Shown here piece after piece: positions 25,042-31,614 of a DNA stretch of 35,050 nucleotides (positions are counted from its first letter, which is position 1; the number at the start of each line of letters is the position of its first letter). The position numbers and the translations under genes were made by a program. The stretch comes from a virus. The notes below the pieces were generated by a model that saw only the letters and a program-made list of their open reading frames with translations, searched no databases and was not told where the DNA came from. Location: positions 1 through 35,050 of the IMG/VR virus record IMGVR_UViG_3300030104_000562; one strand, given 5' to 3'.

Positions 25042-25866
25042 CTAAACTCCACACATACCCTCATCACATAAATGGCTAAACATATCTAATTGCTTATCAT
25101 CTTCAGCTTTATTAAACTGTACTTCACTCAAAGGTTTACAAGACCTATGAACAAATATCTCTTCATCTTTTTTTCTTGTAATACTTCTAACTTTTGAATC
25201 AAAATCAACAGCTATTGCAAACTCTTTTGGTCTTTCTGTTTTCATAAAATACCAGTAAGCATCATTATGAAATGGACATACAATACACGCTGACTTTTCT
25301 GGCATAGGTACATTTTGTTTTTTTAAATAGTTAATACAATCTTGCCTTGACATATTCATTTCAATCAATGGATGTTTGTTTAAAATATATTTATCTCTTG
25401 CAGGTTTCATTCTTTGTACTTCATCAGTAGATATACCAATCCATTGCTCAACATACTTATCTTTAGGAAAGTGTTTACCTTTTTTAACACCACAAAGTTC
25501 TCTTATTTTTTTTCTTATTTCTTGTATTTTATACACATTCGTGCATTGACGCATGACCATACCTTTCTTACCAGTTATTTTATTTTGTGTAAAATATGGT
25601 GCATCAACAAAGTTAGTTGTATCTTTTGCAGCTAACATATCTTTCATAATATCTCCTTTTGAAACTACATAAACAGGATAAGGTAAAATTGATTTTAAAT
25701 ATTTTAAATATTTATTAACTGCTTCTGGTTCATTTTTTGTGTCTGCAAAGATTGCTGCCTGTGGCATGGGTAAATCTCCTTTAGCTGCCATGATTGCCAT
25801 CGTGGAGCTTTGTACTCCTGCACCTAAACTTATTACTGTTAATATTTTTTCTCTATCTTCCATCAT
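25042..25866 (-). CDS. N-type ATP pyrophosphatase (PAPS reductase-like)
   Basis: 274 residues. SLGAGVQSST (13-22) is the PP-loop of the adenine nucleotide alpha-hydrolase superfamily. The following AIFADTKNEPE strand, the CTNVYKI segment (Cys108) and WIGISTDEVQRMK match phage PAPS reductase-like enzymes. CIVCPFHND (Cys194, Cys197) and Cys residues near the C terminus could hold a metal or Fe-S cluster. The family adenylates a substrate in sulfur transfer or in nucleic acid modification. The substrate here is unknown. It lies in the early leftward operon, not with metabolic genes. Confidence 0.78.
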   Translation of the reverse strand: MMEDREKILTVISLGAGVQSSTMAIMAAKGDLPMPQAAIFADTKNEPEAVNKYLKYLKSILPYPVYVVSKGDIMKDMLAAKDTTNFVDAPYFTQNKITGKKGMVMRQCTNVYKIQEIRKKIRELCGVKKGKHFPKDKYVEQWIGISTDEVQRMKPARDKYILNKHPLIEMNMSRQDCINYLKKQNVPMPEKSACIVCPFHNDAYWYFMKTERPKEFAIAVDFDSKVRSITRKKDEEIFVHRSCKPLSEVQFNKAEDDKQLDMFSHLCDEGMCGV

Positions 25867-26126
25867 TTTAAAACCTCAATTTTTTTAACTACTGATCTTG
25901 GATATACTGTAGTGTTGCCAACTGTTAATGTTCCATCATCATCAAAGCTATGCGATGCAAATATGATAAGTTTTTTCTGGTCCTTATATAATAAATAACC
26001 TGTATCTTCACACCAAGAATAGATTTGATCTTTTGCTTTTTCTAAACTGGTCCATTCAGAATTACTGACGATGTCGACCCAATATATTCTAACTCTTTTG
26101 TATGGAAACTTATTTGCCTTCTTCAT
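25863..26126 (-). CDS. Small protein, unknown
   Basis: 87 residues from the ATG at 26126, with GGTGGG just upstream; a start at 26144 adds six residues but lacks a site. KRVRIYWVDIVSNSEWTSLEKAKDQIYSWCEDTGYLLYKDQKKLIIFASHSFDDDGTLTVGNTTVYPRSVVKKIEVL reads as a small beta-rich protein with a conserved-looking WVDI...SEW start. Similar short proteins occur in marine phage early operons. Function unknown. It overlaps both neighbours slightly. Confidence 0.6.
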   Translation of the reverse strand: MKKANKFPYKRVRIYWVDIVSNSEWTSLEKAKDQIYSWCEDTGYLLYKDQKKLIIFASHSFDDDGTLTVGNTTVYPRSVVKKIEVLK

Positions 26127-26343
26127 AATCCCACCATGCTTCATACAAGTCTTGCAAAGTAACTTTACCTTTAGTTACTTCTAAAATTTTTTTAACCATG
26201 TTTGGTTTAGGAAATCTTTTTTCCTTAGACTCTAAACACCATCTTTGTACGTTTGTCGCTGGGTTTATTCCTGTTAAGTTTAATCTTCTACCTAATTCGT
26301 AATGAGATATTTTTTCTTTTTTTCTATACTCGCTGAGCTTCAT
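26110..26343 (-). CDS. Cro/CI-like helix-turn-helix regulator
   Basis: 77 residues. MKLSEYRKKEKISHYELGRRLNLTGINPATNVQRWCLESKEKRFPKPNMVKKILEVTKGKVTLQDLY is a compact Cro-like HTH: helix 2 HYELGRRL, recognition helix ATNVQRWC, then the closing PNMVKKILEVT. It is the first leftward gene, just downstream of overlapping divergent promoters, with a strong AAAGGAG ribosome site. That is where an early switch protein normally sits. It may bind the promoter region or the dyads at 20.6-20.9 kb. Confidence 0.78.
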   Translation of the reverse strand: MKLSEYRKKEKISHYELGRRLNLTGINPATNVQRWCLESKEKRFPKPNMVKKILEVTKGKVTLQDLYEAWWDYEEGK

Positions 26344-26373
26344 ATTTCTCCTTTGTTTTTTATCCTTTTAGGT

Positions 26374-26424
26374 TGTATATATAGCATATAAACAGTTTGA
26401 CAAGAAGTTTGTTTCTGCTATTGT
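26374..26424. promoter_or_regulatory. Divergent promoters with overlapping -35 boxes
   Basis: Rightward: TTGACA (26397-26402), 16-base spacer, TATTGT (26419-26424) with an upstream TG (extended -10). Leftward, reading the other strand: TTGTCA (26403-26398), then TATATA (26381-26376, spacer 16) or TATACA (26379-26374, spacer 18). The two -35 boxes overlap because TTGACAA is nearly its own reverse complement. AGTTTG repeats at 26394 and 26406 are possible operator half-sites. Confidence 0.72.
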
Positions 26425-26445
26425 AAATAAAAAACGAAAGGAAAT

Positions 26446-26598
26446 ATGAATAAAAAACAATACATCAAAGAAGAAAACATAAAACAAAAATTATTAAAAC
26501 CTATCTACAATGGTTGTAATGATGAATTTTATTTATTATGGAAAAACAAACATGATAAATACAGCGAAAAATGTTTTTGGATAAGACAAAATAATTAA
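26446..26598 (+). CDS. Small basic protein, unknown
   Basis: 50 residues (MNKKQYIKEENIKQKLLKPIYNGCNDEFYLLWKNKHDKYSEKCFWIRQNN). The leader CGAAAGGAAAT precedes the ATG. It has two Cys and a Trp-rich end. It is the first gene of the rightward recombination operon. Function unknown. Confidence 0.6.
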   Translation: MNKKQYIKEENIKQKLLKPIYNGCNDEFYLLWKNKHDKYSEKCFWIRQNN

Positions 26599-26611
26599 AA
26601 AGAAAGGAAAT

Positions 26612-27526
26612 ATGATTATAAGAGAACAATTAAAAAAACACTTCATTAATTTCAATGGTGGCGAAGGGTTAGACCATTGGTCGCCAAGCAGCTCACAAAA
26701 CTTTACAAGATTAATTTGTAATTATTCTTTACCGCAAAAGTTAAGAAGAACTTTTAAGATAAGATACAAAGCACCATTTGGAAACTTAGTCAACAACACA
26801 GCTCAAAGATTAACCTGTGAAGTTTTATATAAAAAAGACAAGAAGATTACATTAGAGAACAAAAATTATGACGATATATTTCAACAAGAGTTAGATGAAA
26901 TAGATAAAGATAGTCCACCAGTAGATGACAAGGATAAACTTGCAAGAGAGATGATGATTAGTTTTGCACATCCTACAATCGAGAACATGAAAAAATGTGT
27001 TAAAGAAATATTTGGTGATGCAAAATTAGTTGCTGAAAGATATGTGTCTAGCAAAAGCAAAGACATGATCCATGATATTATTGGTCGTATAGATTATGAA
27101 AGCAATGACATCATAGGAGAAGCTAAAACTAAACCATCTACAATCAAAAAGAAAAGAGGTAAGGATGAATACTACATGGCAACAACGCAGCTACCTCTCG
27201 ATCCAGACCCAATGCACATTTCTCAAGTTGCGTTCTATTATCATTGCACACAAAAGAAACCTTTTTTGTTTTATGTAAATGAAAATGAATATAGAATATT
27301 TGATGACACGCATGATATGTTAAGACAAGATTATTTAAAAGAACAATACAATCTTATGACCCAAAGGTTAAAGTCATGGGAAGAGTTAATTGTTTTCTGT
27401 GAAGGTAACTTAGAGAAGTTAGCACACTTTGCAGAACCACCAGAATTAAATCATCCTTTTTATTATAGGGATTTAATAGACGATCAAAAAAAACAAATCA
27501 AAAAACTATGGGGGTTAGACGCATGA
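26612..27526 (+). CDS. RecB-like PD-(D/E)XK nuclease
   Basis: 304 residues. The nuclease core is GRID (Asp161), then IIGEAK (Glu170, Lys172), then HISQVAFYYH, whose Gln205-x3-Tyr209 matches the RecB-family QxxxY motif. Glu142 (LVAERYV) and the N-terminal YKAPFGNLVN segment fit the earlier motifs. Such enzymes (Cas4/AddB/phage exonuclease type) resect DNA ends. It is followed directly by an ERF annealing protein with a 4-base overlap, which is a standard exonuclease-annealase pair. Leader GAAAGGAAAT. Confidence 0.82.
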   Translation: MIIREQLKKHFINFNGGEGLDHWSPSSSQNFTRLICNYSLPQKLRRTFKIRYKAPFGNLVNNTAQRLTCEVLYKKDKKITLENKNYDDIFQQELDEIDKDSPPVDDKDKLAREMMISFAHPTIENMKKCVKEIFGDAKLVAERYVSSKSKDMIHDIIGRIDYESNDIIGEAKTKPSTIKKKRGKDEYYMATTQLPLDPDPMHISQVAFYYHCTQKKPFLFYVNENEYRIFDDTHDMLRQDYLKEQYNLMTQRLKSWEELIVFCEGNLEKLAHFAEPPELNHPFYYRDLIDDQKKQIKKLWGLDA

Positions 27527-28179
27527 AACTAAACATATATCAAAAATTACATAAAGCTGCTTGTGAAGCAGGAGGTGTAGCAAAAGGAAAGAAAGTTCCT
27601 GGTATGCACTTCAATCCTTTACAACATGATGAGGTGCAGAGGGTGGCAATGGAGTCATTACTAAACAATGGATTATATCCTATCTGTACTTACACTAACT
27701 ATGTTAAAGAAACTTTTATCATGGTTACTTGTTCAATGAGAATACATGACATCGAAGATCCTACAAGTCATGTAGATATTGAAGGATGTTCTGCAATGGG
27801 AAACTTAGATAAGTTTGGTACTGGTAATGGTATGTCTTATGCTAAGAAGTATGCTTTCTTAAATGCACTTAATTTAAAAACAGGTTTAGATAATGAGGAT
27901 GGCTACAAAGCAAAACCTTTTGAACAACCTAAACCTACCAATAAAATTCCACAACAAAAACCAAGTGGTACAGCTCATGCCAATGTCGATATGGACATTG
28001 ATATGAATCAAGTAAGAGATGCCATAAAATCTATTAATGATATTTATGCTCTTAGGAAATTTAGAAAAGAAAATCCTAGCTTATTTGATCCTAATAATAA
28101 TGTTCGTGTGTACAGACAAGTTACAGATTTGTATGATACACATGAAACACAACTAAACCAACAAGGAGTTACACAATGA
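27523..28179 (+). CDS. erf: ERF-family single-strand annealing protein
   Basis: 218 residues from the ATG at 27523, which overlaps the nuclease stop as ATGA; an upstream in-frame ATG at 27508 would add five residues. The ERF core is clear: KLHKAACEAGGVAK...MHFNPLQHDEVQRVAMESLLNNGLYPICTY, VTCSMRIHD, then GTGNGMSYAKKYAFLNALNLKTGLDNEDG. The Tyr-Ala-x-(K/R)-Tyr and Gly-Leu-Asp-Asn-Glu-Asp pieces are diagnostic. The C terminus is a Pro/Gln linker and a small helical domain. It anneals ssDNA made by the adjacent nuclease, for recombination-dependent replication or repair. Confidence 0.85.
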   Translation: MKLNIYQKLHKAACEAGGVAKGKKVPGMHFNPLQHDEVQRVAMESLLNNGLYPICTYTNYVKETFIMVTCSMRIHDIEDPTSHVDIEGCSAMGNLDKFGTGNGMSYAKKYAFLNALNLKTGLDNEDGYKAKPFEQPKPTNKIPQQKPSGTAHANVDMDIDMNQVRDAIKSINDIYALRKFRKENPSLFDPNNNVRVYRQVTDLYDTHETQLNQQGVTQ

Positions 28180-28514
28180 GTGATAAGATATATATAAAAC
28201 TTACACATAACCAAGACAAACAAGCAGGAGACAACAGACCAAGTTTTGTTGCACCGATAAATCCAAAATCACCAGAGGGTAAAACCTGGCGAATAGGTGT
28301 TAAGATTGGAGAGAATTGGTACAACCAAGCAGGATTTGATGATCTTGACGAACAAGGTAATCCCACAGGCATTATCAATGTAGTCTTGACACCATCAAAT
28401 ACTGGTCCATCGTCTGCAAAGCCGAGAGGACCGCAGCAATCTTTTGCACCTAATAATAACAGGTTTGCAAAAGGTCAAGGATCAGCATATAATAAAACTA
28501 ACTACAACTACTAA
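28176..28514 (+). CDS. Small protein with disordered tail, possible ssDNA-associated
   Basis: 112 residues: a beta-rich first half (KIYIKLTHNQDKQAGDNRPSFVAP, KTWRIGVKIGENWYNQAGF, GIINVVLTP) and a Gly/Pro/Asn-rich, aromatic-ended tail (FAKGQGSAYNKTNYNY). It overlaps the ERF stop by 4 bases. The position after nuclease and annealase, and the tail, fit an SSB-like helper, but an OB fold cannot be shown from sequence alone. Confidence 0.55.
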   Translation: MSDKIYIKLTHNQDKQAGDNRPSFVAPINPKSPEGKTWRIGVKIGENWYNQAGFDDLDEQGNPTGIINVVLTPSNTGPSSAKPRGPQQSFAPNNNRFAKGQGSAYNKTNYNY

Positions 28515-28632
28515 TTTAGAATTGTAGTTCAATGGTGTGGCGAGGTTTTTTTGGGTTAATCATATTAGCATCTTTTCCTTTCTTTGCTAAAGCTCCCTTA
28601 ATTGTTTTTTCCTTGCCACGCCTTTAAACCTT
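28515..28632. ncRNA. Structured noncoding segment or broken antisense gene
   Basis: 118 bases between rightward genes. GGTGTGGCGAGG (28534-28545) pairs fully with CCTTGCCACGCC (28611-28622), 12 bp with two G-U pairs. Inside, TTAGCA (28565-28570) pairs with TGCTAA (28585-28590). An 8-bp repeat AACTACAA / TTGTAGTT (28500-28529) precedes it across the upstream stop codon. In the other reading, the minus strand encodes a peptide ending KKPRHTIELQF that needs one homopolymer correction to reach a GTG start. Either a structured RNA or a small disrupted gene. Confidence 0.4.
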
Positions 28633-28932
28633 ATGAAGATAACAGACATAGACAAAGAGATTAAAAAAAAAATAGTTAGTGATCGTCAAAAGGATTATGG
28701 AGATTACCAATACAATTTTACTATACTTGCTGACCTATTTACTCTAATATTAGCAGATAATTTAAAAAAAAAATTAAGACCATATCAAGTAGGACAAATC
28801 ATGATGACACTTAAATTGTTTAGAACTACCAAGGGTTATAAGGCAGATAACTACCATGACCTATCTATTTACAATGACATGACATTTAATCTACACAAAA
28901 AAGATATAGACAAAAGAGATAAAAATGACTAA
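28633..28932 (+). CDS. DUF6378-like protein
   Basis: 99 residues. DRQKDYGDYQYNFTILADLFTLILADNLKKKLRPYQVGQIMMTLKLFRTTKGYKADNYHDLSIYNDM matches the DUF6378 layout: R-x-x-x-YG-x-x-x-x-N, then a helix, then Q-V-x-x-x-M-x-x-LK-x-x-R, then a D-x-x-x-D-x-x-x-Y block. This looks like an all-alpha MazG/NTP-pyrophosphohydrolase-type metal site, but no activity is established for the family. It has no Shine-Dalgarno; its leader is the structured segment described above. Confidence 0.7.
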   Translation: MKITDIDKEIKKKIVSDRQKDYGDYQYNFTILADLFTLILADNLKKKLRPYQVGQIMMTLKLFRTTKGYKADNYHDLSIYNDMTFNLHKKDIDKRDKND

Positions 28933-29149
28933 GTATTTAAGAATTAAATCTGGCGAAGCTAGTTTCCAACTGGTTGAACGATTTGATGAGGTAAAAAAAG
29001 CTGCAGACCCAAACGCACAGGGTGAGTATGTAGAATGTAAGATCGAAAATTTAAAGGTAGATTTTACAAAAGTAAAAAAGGAGAAAGATGAACGAGCTAA
29101 AGACTCGTCTGCAAAGGTACAGAGATCTTCAACAGAAGAAACACGATAA
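28925..29149 (+). CDS. Small basic/acidic protein, unknown
   Basis: 74 residues (KYLRIKSGEASFQLVERFDEVKKAADPNAQGEYVECKIENLKVDFTKVKKEKDERAKDSS). The first part is beta-hairpin-like, and the last 25 residues are charged and overlap the next gene. It overlaps the upstream gene by 8 bases. No family recognised. Confidence 0.55.
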   Translation: MTKYLRIKSGEASFQLVERFDEVKKAADPNAQGEYVECKIENLKVDFTKVKKEKDERAKDSSAKVQRSSTEETR

Positions 29150-29249
29150 GTACCTAGAAGCAAAGCAAAAGGTTAATAAGTATCAAAAAGATTCTTATAG
29201 ATTGCTTTGGAAGATAGAGCAGACAAAAGAAGAATTAATGAGAGCATAA
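29088..29249 (+). CDS. Small coiled-coil protein, unknown
   Basis: 53 residues: MNELKTRLQRYRDLQQKKHDKYLEAKQKVNKYQKDSYRLLWKIEQTKEELMRA, one continuous basic coiled coil. AAGGAGAAAG stands right before the ATG, so it is likely translated although it overlaps the previous gene by 62 bases in another frame. Confidence 0.55.
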   Translation: MNELKTRLQRYRDLQQKKHDKYLEAKQKVNKYQKDSYRLLWKIEQTKEELMRA

Positions 29250-29300
29250 CACTCATTAATTTATATTGATAAAAAAAACAAAAAAAACTGTAGGGGATTT

Positions 29301-29813
29301 ATGACCATAAATGTAAGCACACATTATAATAAACACATAAAAAACTTAGATCAAAATAATTTTATATACAAAGTTAAGAAAGCATTTTACCTTCTTACGA
29401 ACCAAGAAGAAAGATTATATGAGGTAGGGTTCTCGGAAGGTTTTTTATATGCTGCAAATGTTTTGCAAAAAGAAAAGATACAAGACAGTAATGTAAAAAA
29501 GATTATTGGTTATAAGATTTCAAGACCTAGACCATCTGACGTTCAAAGTATTATTAATAAAGTGTGCGTACATTTTGAAGTACATAAAGAAACTCTAATG
29601 AATAAAAGTAGAACTACAGATATAGTTCGAGCAAGAAATGTAATTCATAATTTATTGCATGAAAAATATCACATGAACCTAACAGATATAGGTAGATATT
29701 TTGGACAGGATCATACCACAGTTTTACATTCTATTGAAATGAAAAAAGATCAAAAAAGATTTTGGTCGCCAGAACAATCTTTATGGCAAGAGTTTGAACA
29801 ACTTATTATTTAA
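29301..29813 (+). CDS. Stand-alone DnaA domain IV protein
   Basis: 170 residues. Residues 78-150 form the DnaA C-terminal origin-binding domain: VQSIINKVCVHFEV...LMNKSRTTDIVRARNVIHNLL...MNLTDIGRYFGQDHTTVLHSI, with the signature DHTTV at 137-141 and the Arg-rich basic loop KSRTTDIVRAR. The AAA+ ATPase domain is absent. The first 75 residues are a helical extension not like DnaA. The family use would be to bind DnaA boxes; in a phage without polymerase genes, it may recruit or divert host DnaA-dependent initiation. Leader TAGGGGATTT. Its TAA interlocks with the stop of the opposing gene. Confidence 0.85.
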   Translation: MTINVSTHYNKHIKNLDQNNFIYKVKKAFYLLTNQEERLYEVGFSEGFLYAANVLQKEKIQDSNVKKIIGYKISRPRPSDVQSIINKVCVHFEVHKETLMNKSRTTDIVRARNVIHNLLHEKYHMNLTDIGRYFGQDHTTVLHSIEMKKDQKRFWSPEQSLWQEFEQLII

Positions 29814-30055
29814 GTTCTTGCGTAGTTAGGTCTTTTATTTTTTCTAGTTTTTCTTTCAGCTTTCTTTTTTCTTGATACTGCTGCAGCTCTTTGACTTGCA
29901 GACATAGATCTTGCTTTAGCAGCAGGTACACACTTAGGATAGTTCTTTCTTTTCTCTCCACCGCTACGACCACACTTAGGAAAGCCACCACCTTTTTTTC
30001 TATTGGCGATGTCAACCCAATTAGCTCTAACCCATGATCTTAAACCATTAGACAT
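29810..30055 (-). CDS. Basic DUF5872-like protein
   Basis: 81 residues, very basic. LRSWVRANWVDIANRKKGGGFPKCGRSGGEKRKNYPKCVPAAKARSM matches the DUF5872 layout: W-x-D-I, K-G-G, CGR, then YPKCVP. The Cys pair spacing suggests a small zinc fold. The C-terminal half (RAAAVSRKKKAERKTRKNKRP) is a nucleic-acid-binding-type tail. It is the last gene of the late transcript. Function not established. Confidence 0.7.
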   Translation of the reverse strand: MSNGLRSWVRANWVDIANRKKGGGFPKCGRSGGEKRKNYPKCVPAAKARSMSASQRAAAVSRKKKAERKTRKNKRPNYART

Positions 30056-30195
30056 TACTTTCTTTTTTTTCTAGTACCTTTAGGTTTTATTCTGCCAGAG
30101 CATACACCACTTGCATACATATTAGCGTACGCAGATGGGTATACTTTAAACTTACGTTTAGCAGCAGCTTTACCTTTGGCACATAATTTAGCCAT
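30055..30195 (-). CDS. Basic microprotein with YPSAYANMYAS motif
   Basis: 46 residues (MAKLCAKGKAAAKRKFKVYPSAYANMYASGVCSGRIKPKGTRKKRK). The Lys-rich start, KRKFKVYPSAYAN block and Cys pair are a recurrent marine phage pattern. Stop and next ATG share a base. It may bind DNA, but no function is established. Confidence 0.7.
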   Translation of the reverse strand: MAKLCAKGKAAAKRKFKVYPSAYANMYASGVCSGRIKPKGTRKKRK

Positions 30196-30196
30196 A

Positions 30197-30349
30197 TTAT
30201 TTTCCGACCATCTTTTGTGCTTTCTTATGAGCAGCAGTAAAAGATTTACCAGCTCTCATTTCTTTCTTCATCATAGTCATGTGTTTTTTACTATGATGTA
30301 CTGAGTGTTTTTTTAGTGTACTCTTTTGTCTATCAGTTAGTTTTTTCAT
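30197..30349 (-). CDS. Basic His/Lys/Met-rich microprotein
   Basis: 50 residues: TDRQKSTLKKHSVHHSKKHMTMMKKEMRAGKSFTAAHKKAQKMVGK. The KKHSVHHSKKHM...GKSFTAAHKKA pattern is a recurrent small protein in podovirus genomes. It could be a helix-forming nucleic acid binder. The junctions are 1 base on each side. Confidence 0.68.
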   Translation of the reverse strand: MKKLTDRQKSTLKKHSVHHSKKHMTMMKKEMRAGKSFTAAHKKAQKMVGK

Positions 30350-30444
30350 TATCTTTTCTTTTTCTTTTTATTTTTCTTCATCTTTGCTGCAATAATTTTT
30401 TTCTTTAATGCAGGTGGTAGATTTTTCTGTTTACCTTTTAACAT
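30349..30444 (-). CDS. Lys-rich microprotein
   Basis: 31 residues (MLKGKQKNLPPALKKKIIAAKMKKNKKKKKR). It has a short helix and a polybasic tail. The MLKGKQKxLPxxL start is shared with other phage microproteins in my experience of the family. It starts at the same base where the upstream gene ends. Too short for a domain call. Confidence 0.6.
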   Translation of the reverse strand: MLKGKQKNLPPALKKKIIAAKMKKNKKKKKR

Positions 30445-30533
30445 TAGTACATTCTCCCTTTTGATTTCTTAGCTTTCTTAGCTTTTTTGACTTTCTTTTT
30501 TGTCATTGGTTTCTTCATTTTATATCCTGGCAT
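30444..30533 (-). CDS. Lys-rich microprotein
   Basis: 29 residues (MPGYKMKKPMTKKKVKKAKKAKKSKGRMY), more than a third Lys. GGAG lies upstream. It overlaps the end of the zinc-ribbon gene by 14 bases. Function unknown. Confidence 0.55.
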   Translation of the reverse strand: MPGYKMKKPMTKKKVKKAKKAKKSKGRMY

Positions 30534-30738
30534 AATTATTCTCCTGTTGTTGTTTCATTTTTACCACACAGTATTTGTCAAAGCAACTACCATCTTTACC
30601 ATCATGGCAAAAGTATTGTTTCTTATGTGTTACAATCCATCCTCCTGCATCACTCATAAGCATCTTCTTGCACCATACGCAGTAGCCACAGATTAATGAT
30701 TTTTCAGTTGGTTTCTTCCAAGTTCTATTTTTTTTCAC
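30520..30738 (-). CDS. Small zinc-ribbon-like protein
   Basis: 72 residues with a GTG start at 30736-30738. Cys17, Cys20 and Cys23 (ICGYCVWCKK) and Cys44, Cys52 and Cys57 (FCHDGKDGSCFDKYC) give two Cys clusters, as in a zinc ribbon. The middle (DAGGWIVTHKKQ) is a likely hairpin. Basic N terminus. It is the clearest folded protein in the microprotein run; zinc binding is likely, function unknown. Confidence 0.68.
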   Translation of the reverse strand: MKKNRTWKKPTEKSLICGYCVWCKKMLMSDAGGWIVTHKKQYFCHDGKDGSCFDKYCVVKMKQQQENNYARI

Positions 30739-30847
30739 TTTTCTTTTTCTTTTTGCAGCTACAAAATTTAAAAGTTAAAACATCTTCTACCTTTTGAAAT
30801 TGATCGTCTATCCAACCACAAATTTTTAATATAAATCTATCTAACAT
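30725..30847 (-). CDS. Small Cys- and Lys-rich protein
   Basis: 40 residues: an amphipathic N-terminal helix (LDRFILKICGWIDDQFQKVEDVL) and a CSCKKKKKSEKK tail. It overlaps both neighbours (14 and 7 bases). Function unknown. Confidence 0.5.
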   Translation of the reverse strand: MLDRFILKICGWIDDQFQKVEDVLTFKFCSCKKKKKSEKK

Positions 30848-31122
30848 TTCCATCTTCTCCTTGCCTGTCTTATTCTAGAATTAGGATCATTCCTAGTTTT
30901 AGCAGACGATCTTTTTAACTGACCTAGTGATCTAGCACAATAACTTTTTCTACGTTTAGCAGCTTTAGATCCAGGCTTTACTTTGCCAGTTACTGCTGTC
31001 TTTAACTTACTACCAGGATTAGCTCTTCGATAAGCTCGAACACCTTTAGCTGTCATACCAGCTCCAGACTTTGTGGGTCTGTAGTTTGCGTTCTTACCTT
31101 TGGTAGTTTTTCTAATAGTCAT
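30841..31122 (-). CDS. Basic DUF6321-like protein
   Basis: 93 residues. TIRKTTKGKNANYRPTKSGAGMTAKGVRAYRRANPGSKLKTAVTGKVKPGSKAAKRRKSYCARSLGQLK is the DUF6321-type pattern: G-V-x-A-Y-R-x-x-N/H-P-G-S-K-L-x-T-A-V-T, then KAAxRRKSFCARM. It is highly basic and was probably selected for DNA contact (packaging or condensation); no activity is established. Start overlaps the previous stop (TAATG). Confidence 0.75.
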   Translation of the reverse strand: MTIRKTTKGKNANYRPTKSGAGMTAKGVRAYRRANPGSKLKTAVTGKVKPGSKAAKRRKSYCARSLGQLKRSSAKTRNDPNSRIRQARRRWKC

Positions 31123-31331
31123 TATTTTAATATAAGTTTTTTAATTGATTTTGCACCTAAATAAATTTCTGTTTCTGCCATAGATTTTATACATTGGTAT
31201 TCTACATTTTTTGAAACACCACGCATAGCAATTCTTTTACCTTTAAGACATTCACTCATACTAGGTTGTATTCTATGTTCTTTGATTTCTCCATTTACTA
31301 TCATCAATAATGCAATTACTAATTCTGTCAT
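31122..31331 (-). CDS. Small protein with hydrophobic N terminus
   Basis: 69 residues: a hydrophobic start (MTELVIALLMIVNGEI), then a soluble domain with two Cys (MSECLKG, EYQCIKSM) that could form a disulfide outside the cytoplasm. The short first helix may be a signal anchor. ATG overlaps the upstream stop. Function unknown. Confidence 0.58.
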   Translation of the reverse strand: MTELVIALLMIVNGEIKEHRIQPSMSECLKGKRIAMRGVSKNVEYQCIKSMAETEIYLGAKSIKKLILK

Positions 31332-31447
31332 AATTGAGTCCTAAAACAAAGTAATTCAAATATATCTATTGAAAATAAATATCCTAAATAAAAAGAACCT
31401 ATTAATAATATTGAAAAAAATACACCTATTAAAATTTTATTTATCAT
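31328..31447 (-). CDS. Membrane micropeptide
   Basis: 39 residues, one long hydrophobic helix (ILIGVFFSILLIGSFYLGYLF). Both junctions are ATGA-type overlaps. Possibly part of lysis or envelope functions given its neighbours, but that is not shown. Confidence 0.55.
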   Translation of the reverse strand: MINKILIGVFFSILLIGSFYLGYLFSIDIFELLCFRTQL

Positions 31448-31614
31448 AATACTTTACCTTTGTTTTCTCCTTGTTTAATAACATATTTTTGTGTTCCATT
31501 CTTACCAGTTTCTACTTCTTTTTTTAAATCTTTAGTTAATTGCATTTGTTTAGATTCTTTATTTATATTAGCTATATAATCTAAAACTTTTTTAGTAACT
31601 CGATTTGTTGCCAT
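31444..31614 (-). CDS. Small charged protein, unknown
   Basis: 56 residues (ATNRVTKKVLDYIANINKESKQMQLTKDLKKEVETGKNGTQKYVIKQGENKGKVL), a helix followed by a beta-like end. It overlaps the upstream coiled-coil gene by 23 bases and the next by 4. No domain recognised. Confidence 0.55.
   Translation of the reverse strand: MATNRVTKKVLDYIANINKESKQMQLTKDLKKEVETGKNGTQKYVIKQGENKGKVL

Noticed and set aside
28523-28545. tRNA D-arm-like string TAGTTCAATGG
   Set aside because: There is no matching D-stem closure, anticodon arm, T-loop GTTCRA or acceptor pairing. The bases are better explained by the two hairpins.
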